The notes under the pieces were generated by a model. That model searched no databases, was not told where the DNA came from, and saw nothing but the letters and a program-made list of their open reading frames with translations. A stretch of 16,997 nucleotides of DNA, taken from assembly GCA_020347585.1 (NCBI GenBank), contig CP070733.1, positions 991,546 through 1,008,542 of the forward strand, written 5' to 3'. How positions within the stretch are numbered: position 1 is the first letter of the stretch; each line of letters opens with the position of its first letter. The DNA comes from Pseudomonadota bacterium (lineage in GTDB: Bacteria > Pseudomonadota > Gammaproteobacteria > CAMYNG01). Positions 13,308-16,997 of this stretch are shown here, one piece after another. The position numbers and the translations under genes were made by a program.

Positions 13308-14105
13308 TTATTGGCGGGTCGCATTGGCGAGCGCGGCGAACTGCGCCAGAGTCAGGCGCTCGGGGCGTAACGTGGGATCGACGCCCAGCGCGATCATGGT
13401 ATCGGTATCGACCTGTCCCCGCAGTGCATTGCGCAGGGTCTTGCGGCGCTGCGAGAAGGCCTGTGCCACCAGTTGCGACAATGCGCCGACGTCGTGTACC
13501 TCAACCGGCGGCCGCGCGTGCGGCACCAGGCGCACGATTGCAGACTCCACTTTGGGCGGTGGCTGAAACGCACCGGCCGCGACGGTGAACAACTGCTCGG
13601 CCTGGCAGTAGTACTGAATCATGACGCTGAGCCTGCCATAGCCGTTGCTGCCCGGAGTCGCCACCATGCGTTGCACCACTTCCCTTTGCAACATGAAGCA
13701 CATGTCCTCGATGCAGTGAACTTGCTCCATGAGGTGGAACAGCAGCGGCGTGGAAATGTTGTAGGGCAGATTGCCGACCACGCGCAGCCGGTCGCGCTGA
13801 TCCCCGGCCTCTGTCAGCGCGCAGAAATCGAACTTCAGCGCGTCGCCCTGGTGCACGCGCAGCGTGCCGTGCGCAGCGCACTCGGCCCGCAGGGTGTCGA
13901 TCAGATCACGGTCCAGTTCGACGACGTCCAGTTCGCCGGCCGCCTGCAGCAGTGGGCGGGTCATGGCGCCGCGCCCGGGTCCGATCTCCACCAGGCGCTG
14001 TCCGGGCGCCGGTGCAATGGCGGCGACGATGCGCTGAATGACGCCCGGATCATGCAGGAAATGCTGACCGAAGCGCTTGCGTGGCCGGTGGGAGCGCTCG
14101 ATCAT
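13308..14105 (-). CDS. rsmA: 16S rRNA (adenine1518-N6/adenine1519-N6) dimethyltransferase
   Basis: 265 residues, near the usual 265-275. Family motifs are RKRFGQHFLHD at the N-terminus, the SAM motif VEIGPGRGAMT (39-49), VVELDRDL, HQGDALKFD and the catalytic NLPYNIS (112-118). The C-terminal part includes FQPPPKVESAIVRLVP and FSQRRKTLRNAL. RsmA (KsgA) dimethylates two adjacent adenines in helix 45 of 16S rRNA during late 30S assembly. The start ATG overlaps the pdxA stop as ATGA (14102-14105), which implies translational coupling and supports this start over the 18-codon upstream extension of the frame. Confidence 0.98.
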   Translation of the reverse strand: MIERSHRPRKRFGQHFLHDPGVIQRIVAAIAPAPGQRLVEIGPGRGAMTRPLLQAAGELDVVELDRDLIDTLRAECAAHGTLRVHQGDALKFDFCALTEAGDQRDRLRVVGNLPYNISTPLLFHLMEQVHCIEDMCFMLQREVVQRMVATPGSNGYGRLSVMIQYYCQAEQLFTVAAGAFQPPPKVESAIVRLVPHARPPVEVHDVGALSQLVAQAFSQRRKTLRNALRGQVDTDTMIALGVDPTLRPERLTLAQFAALANATRQ

Positions 14106-15115
14106 GCGTCGGCAGCGTCGGGGTGGCGCGCACTGCGCTCGGCCACATCGAGCGCGCACTTCAGCGCTGCGTGCAGGCTACCGATATCGGCCTTGCCGGT
14201 GCCTGCCAGGTCCAGTGCGGTGCCGTGATCAACTGATGTGCGAATCATGGGTAGGCCTAGGGTGATATTGACCGCCCGGCCGAAGCCCATGTGCTTCAAC
14301 ACCGGCAGGCCCTGGTCGTGATACATGGCCAGCACCGCATCGGCGCCCTCCAAGCAGCGCGGGGTGAACACGGTGTCGGCGGGCAGCGGCCCGCTGAGCG
14401 CAAGGCCGCGCGCACGCAGCTTTTGCAGGGTTGGCTCGATGGTCTCGATTTCCTCGCGCCCCAATTGGCCCTGTTCGCCGGCGTGGGGATTGAGCCCGCA
14501 CACCAGAATGCGCGGCGCGGCGACGCCGAAGCGGGCCACAAGCTCGCGGTGCAGTATGTCGATCACAGCTTCGAGGTGCGCCGCAGTAATGGCGCCCGGC
14601 ACCGCAGCCAGCGGCAGGTGGGTGGTGGCCAGTGCTACGCGTAACCCTGGCGCGGCGAGCATCATCACCACTTGGCGGGTGTCGGTCAGTTCGGCCAGGA
14701 ACTCGGTGTGGCCGGTGAACGGGATCCCTGCCGCGTTGATGACACCCTTGTGCAGCGGGCCGGTCACCAGCGCGGCACACGTGCCCCCCCGGCAGTAGGC
14801 CACCGCCTCGCGCAGTGCCTCGAGCAGCGCGGGCGCATTGCCGGAGTCGGGATGGCCGCAGCGCACCGCGTGCGCGAGGGGCACGGGCCGCACACGCAGG
14901 GTCCCCGGGATGCCGGGCTGCGCCGGTGCCCGTGGGTCAAAAGGCGAAATCACCAGGGGCAGGCCGAGCTGTTGCGCCCGCTCCTGCAGCAGGTGCGGAT
15001 CGGCGAAGGCCACCAGTTCGGCCGTGCTCGGTGTCTGTACCAGTTGAACCACCAGATCCGGACCGATGCCGGCCGGTTCTCCCGGGGTGAGTGCGATACG
15101 TAGCGGCTTGGGCAT
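14102..15115 (-). CDS. pdxA: 4-hydroxythreonine-4-phosphate dehydrogenase
   Basis: 337 residues from the ATG at 15113-15115, opening MPKPLRIALTPGEPAGIGPD as in the family. PdxA oxidises 4-phosphohydroxy-L-threonine with NAD in the deoxyxylulose-5-phosphate-dependent route to pyridoxal phosphate. Three metal-ligand histidines are visible: H166 in ATTHLPL, H211 in LNPHAGE and H266 in MYHDQGLP. The substrate-binding TGHTEF (134-139) and the NITLGLPMIRTSVDHGTA segment are also present. The gap from surA is 34 bases. No clear Shine-Dalgarno is seen, and the frame's upstream extension reads like non-family sequence. The coding strand has a run of seven G (14784-14790). Confidence 0.98.
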   Translation of the reverse strand: MPKPLRIALTPGEPAGIGPDLVVQLVQTPSTAELVAFADPHLLQERAQQLGLPLVISPFDPRAPAQPGIPGTLRVRPVPLAHAVRCGHPDSGNAPALLEALREAVAYCRGGTCAALVTGPLHKGVINAAGIPFTGHTEFLAELTDTRQVVMMLAAPGLRVALATTHLPLAAVPGAITAAHLEAVIDILHRELVARFGVAAPRILVCGLNPHAGEQGQLGREEIETIEPTLQKLRARGLALSGPLPADTVFTPRCLEGADAVLAMYHDQGLPVLKHMGFGRAVNITLGLPMIRTSVDHGTALDLAGTGKADIGSLHAALKCALDVAERSARHPDAADA

Positions 15116-15149
15116 GGCAGGGATCTGACCGGCAGGGGCGCGGCCAGCG

Positions 15150-16445
15150 CTACTCGTCGAGGCGTATCTCCACGTAGGCCTCATCACGGATGCGCCGCAG
15201 CCAGTCGGAGGTGGCTTGCTGGACCTTGCGACGGCGAATGAGTTCCATAGCCTGCTGGCGCTGCAGATCCTGCGCCGAGCCGCCCGCGCGGCGCTCGAGC
15301 AACTGCACTATGTGCCAGCCGAACTGGGTCTCGAAGGGTGCGCTGATCTCGCCAGGTTGGAGTTCGGCCAGTTGTTGCTCGAACTGCGGCACGAAGGTGC
15401 CGGGGTCGGTCCAGCCCAGGTCGCCGCCGCGCTGTGCCGAGCCCTTGTCGTCGGAGTAGCGCCGTGCCAAGTCGCCAAAGTCCGCCCCGCCCAGCACGTC
15501 CTCGCGGATGCCGGTGAGCCGGGCGCGTGCGTCCGATGCGGAGAGCACCTCGCCGGTGCGGATCAGGATGTGCCGCGCGTGGCTCTGGGTGACGGTCTGC
15601 TGCTGTGCCGCGCCGCGCGTGTTCAGCAGCTTGACGATATGAAACCCGCTCGGGCTGCGGATAAGTTCGCTGATGTCGCCGGGCTGCATGTCGTCGATGA
15701 TGTCGGTGACGATGGACGGTAACTGCGCGGCTTTGAGCCAGCCAAGATTACCGCCGTCGAGCGCCCGCCCGCCGTCGGACTGGGCAATGGCGGTTTCGGC
15801 AAAGTCGGCGCCCTCACGCAGCTGTGTCAGGATGATTTCGGCGCGGCGGCGTGCCTCGGCGATCTGCGCCGGTGCGGCTGCCTCGGGCAGGGCCACCAGG
15901 ATGTGCGCCAGCTCGAACTCCTCGTCGCGGCCCTGGCGCCGCGTCATGTTGGCCAGTTGGTTCTCGACCTCCTGGTCCGTGACCGTGATGGAATTTTCCA
16001 CCTGGCTCTGCTGCAGGCGGGTGATGATCATTTCATTGCGGATGTTGTCGCGAAAATCCGCGAACGCGTAGCCGTCCCGCGCCAGCACCTCGCGGAACTG
16101 CTCGAGGCTCATCTGGTTTTCCCGGGCAATGTTGCTGATCACGCCGGTGACGGTCTCGTCATCAACACGAATGCCGCGCGAGGCGGCGAGCTGCAGTTGC
16201 AGCTGTTCCTGCACCATGCGCTCGAGGATCTGCCGGCGCAGTACATGCTCGGGCGGCAAGGGGTTATTCTGACGTGCGATGCGCTGCTTGATCAGGTGCG
16301 TGCGCCGGTCGAGCTCGGTGCGGGTAATCACGTCGTCGTTGATCACTGCAACGATGCGGTCGAGCCCGATCACCGGTGTGGTTGCCGCGGCGGCTGCCAG
16401 CCCCAGTGCGAGCCCGCACAGCACGAGTAGACTTCGGATGGGCAT
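15150..16445 (-). CDS. surA: Periplasmic chaperone and peptidyl-prolyl isomerase SurA
   Basis: 431 residues from the ATG at 16443-16445 (E. coli: 428). A signal peptide (about 1-21, LLVLCGLALGLAAAAA) sends it to the periplasm. The N-terminal chaperone domain starts at LDRIVAVINDDVITRTELDRR (28-48 region). Two parvulin domains follow: the first about 176-276 (ELAHILVALPE to GFHIVKLL), the second about 287-386 (HARHILIRTGE to GWHIVQLLERR). A short C-terminal helix region ends the protein. SurA escorts outer-membrane beta-barrels, including LptD, to the Bam complex; the gene just upstream encodes LptD. The frame extends 77 codons upstream, but that stretch overlaps lptD out of frame and is not coding. 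Confidence 0.98.
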   Translation of the reverse strand: MPIRSLLVLCGLALGLAAAAATTPVIGLDRIVAVINDDVITRTELDRRTHLIKQRIARQNNPLPPEHVLRRQILERMVQEQLQLQLAASRGIRVDDETVTGVISNIARENQMSLEQFREVLARDGYAFADFRDNIRNEMIITRLQQSQVENSITVTDQEVENQLANMTRRQGRDEEFELAHILVALPEAAAPAQIAEARRRAEIILTQLREGADFAETAIAQSDGGRALDGGNLGWLKAAQLPSIVTDIIDDMQPGDISELIRSPSGFHIVKLLNTRGAAQQQTVTQSHARHILIRTGEVLSASDARARLTGIREDVLGGADFGDLARRYSDDKGSAQRGGDLGWTDPGTFVPQFEQQLAELQPGEISAPFETQFGWHIVQLLERRAGGSAQDLQRQQAMELIRRRKVQQATSDWLRRIRDEAYVEIRLDE

Positions 16446-16485
16446 AATACGAATTGGGTAACGAATGTGCCGGAAAGTTCTGCGT

Positions 16486-16997
16486 CTACTGTAGGATACC
16501 ACGTTCGAGCAGCTCCTCGATCTGCTTTGCGCCACCCAGGCTGGATAGGCCCTTGAGGACGACCTCCAGGTACACGCTGTCGTCGCGGCCCAGGCCGTCG
16601 TCAGTGATGTAGTTGCGCCCCACCAGGCGCAGGCCCCAGCAGCAGCTCTCGTATTGGAAGCCATAGATGGCCTCATTGGTGCGCTTGTTGACCACGTCGT
16701 ACTGGCCGCGCGTGATGATCTGCCAGCGCGGCGTGACCCGCCACATCACGCCGGCCTCCCATGTCTCAAGCACGTCGCGTTCGAAGCGATGCGCGACGTG
16801 CACCAGATTGTCGCGGCGTGGGCGGTACTGCACCCGGAAATCGCTCTTGCGGTTGACCTCCTGATGGGGGTCATACTCCATGTTGGCGCTAAGCGCCCAG
16901 CCCGGCGCGGGTCGGCCGGTCAGCTCGAAAAAGATGTTGGAGGTACTCGGTACGTTGGGACGCGTTTGCAGTTCGAAGGACTGGCCAATACTGCCGC
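16486..16997 (-). CDS. lptD: LPS-assembly protein LptD, C-terminal fragment (5' end beyond window)
   Basis: The frame is open to the window edge, so only the last 169 residues are seen. They are beta-barrel strands with alternating polar and hydrophobic residues (RPNVPSTSNIFFELTG, WRVTPRWQIITRGQYDV). The adjacent cysteines in YESCCWGLRLVGRNY match the conserved Cys pair of LptD, which in E. coli forms inter-domain disulfides with two N-terminal cysteines. LptD with LptE inserts lipopolysaccharide into the outer leaflet. The tail beyond the last strand (SSLGGAKQIEELLERGILQ) fits the family. The gap to surA is 40 bases, the classical lptD-surA order. Confidence 0.96.
   Translation of the reverse strand, partial: GSIGQSFELQTRPNVPSTSNIFFELTGRPAPGWALSANMEYDPHQEVNRKSDFRVQYRPRRDNLVHVAHRFERDVLETWEAGVMWRVTPRWQIITRGQYDVVNKRTNEAIYGFQYESCCWGLRLVGRNYITDDGLGRDDSVYLEVVLKGLSSLGGAKQIEELLERGILQ

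Noticed and set aside
14784..14790. C7 run (G7 on coding strand) in pdxA
   Set aside because: It falls within conserved PdxA sequence in frame; slippage would destroy a housekeeping gene, so no regulatory meaning is assumed.
16446..16676. 77-codon N-terminal extension of surA
   Set aside because: It overlaps lptD out of frame; the signal peptide begins exactly at the ATG at 16445, as expected for SurA.
1..16997. CRISPR array, mobile element, tRNA/rRNA or defence genes
   Set aside because: Reading both strands I found no direct-repeat/spacer pattern, transposase or integrase, cloverleaf, or defence-family motif; the only repeats are coding domain repeats and short hairpins.

Overview
The window looks like a chromosomal segment of a GC-rich gammaproteobacterium. 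The right half carries the order lptD-surA-pdxA-rsmA-apaG-apaH (minus strand), facing lgt-thyA-folA (plus strand), an arrangement typical of this class. Codon use is GC-rich throughout, and I see no insertion sequence, phage gene, CRISPR array, tRNA or rRNA. The layout would fit a Chromatiales-like or environmental lineage, but the sequence alone does not fix genus or family.

Layout, left to right. (1) 1-5048, plus strand: the 3' end of a large cadherin-type repeat surface protein with a C-terminal membrane segment. It overlaps by one base (TGATG) a 989-residue membrane protein with PAS, two GGDEF domains and one EAL domain. The two look like one translationally coupled unit and are the most distinctive part of the window. 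(2) 5049-5458: about 410 bases without a convincing gene. (3) 5459-5947: a small two-helix P-loop channel-like protein whose selectivity-filter position reads TAGIAD instead of TVGYGD. (4) 5989-8100, minus: a thioredoxin-domain DUF255 (YyaL/SPATA20) protein, divergent from (5) rlmI-like 23S rRNA methyltransferase, 8259-9461. (6) 9535-11905, plus: lgt, thyA, folA, for lipoprotein maturation and the thymidylate/dihydrofolate cycle. Each of their upstream junctions carries a strong inverted repeat. (7) 11938-16997, minus: apaH, apaG, rsmA, pdxA, surA and the C-terminal 169 residues of lptD. This cluster joins outer-membrane biogenesis (LptD and its chaperone SurA) to PLP synthesis, 16S rRNA dimethylation and Ap4A hydrolysis. 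pdxA and rsmA overlap by ATGA.

The right two thirds is conserved housekeeping sequence and most calls there are secure. The less ordinary material is the repeat-protein/c-di-GMP pair, the odd channel, and several hairpins. One hairpin places the thyA stop codon in its loop. On the minus strand it pairs fully and is followed by a U-rich tail, so it may end read-through from the apaH operon after crossing folA antisense. I did not find proof of a new multi-gene system; the repeat-protein plus GGDEF/EAL pair is the best candidate for one.
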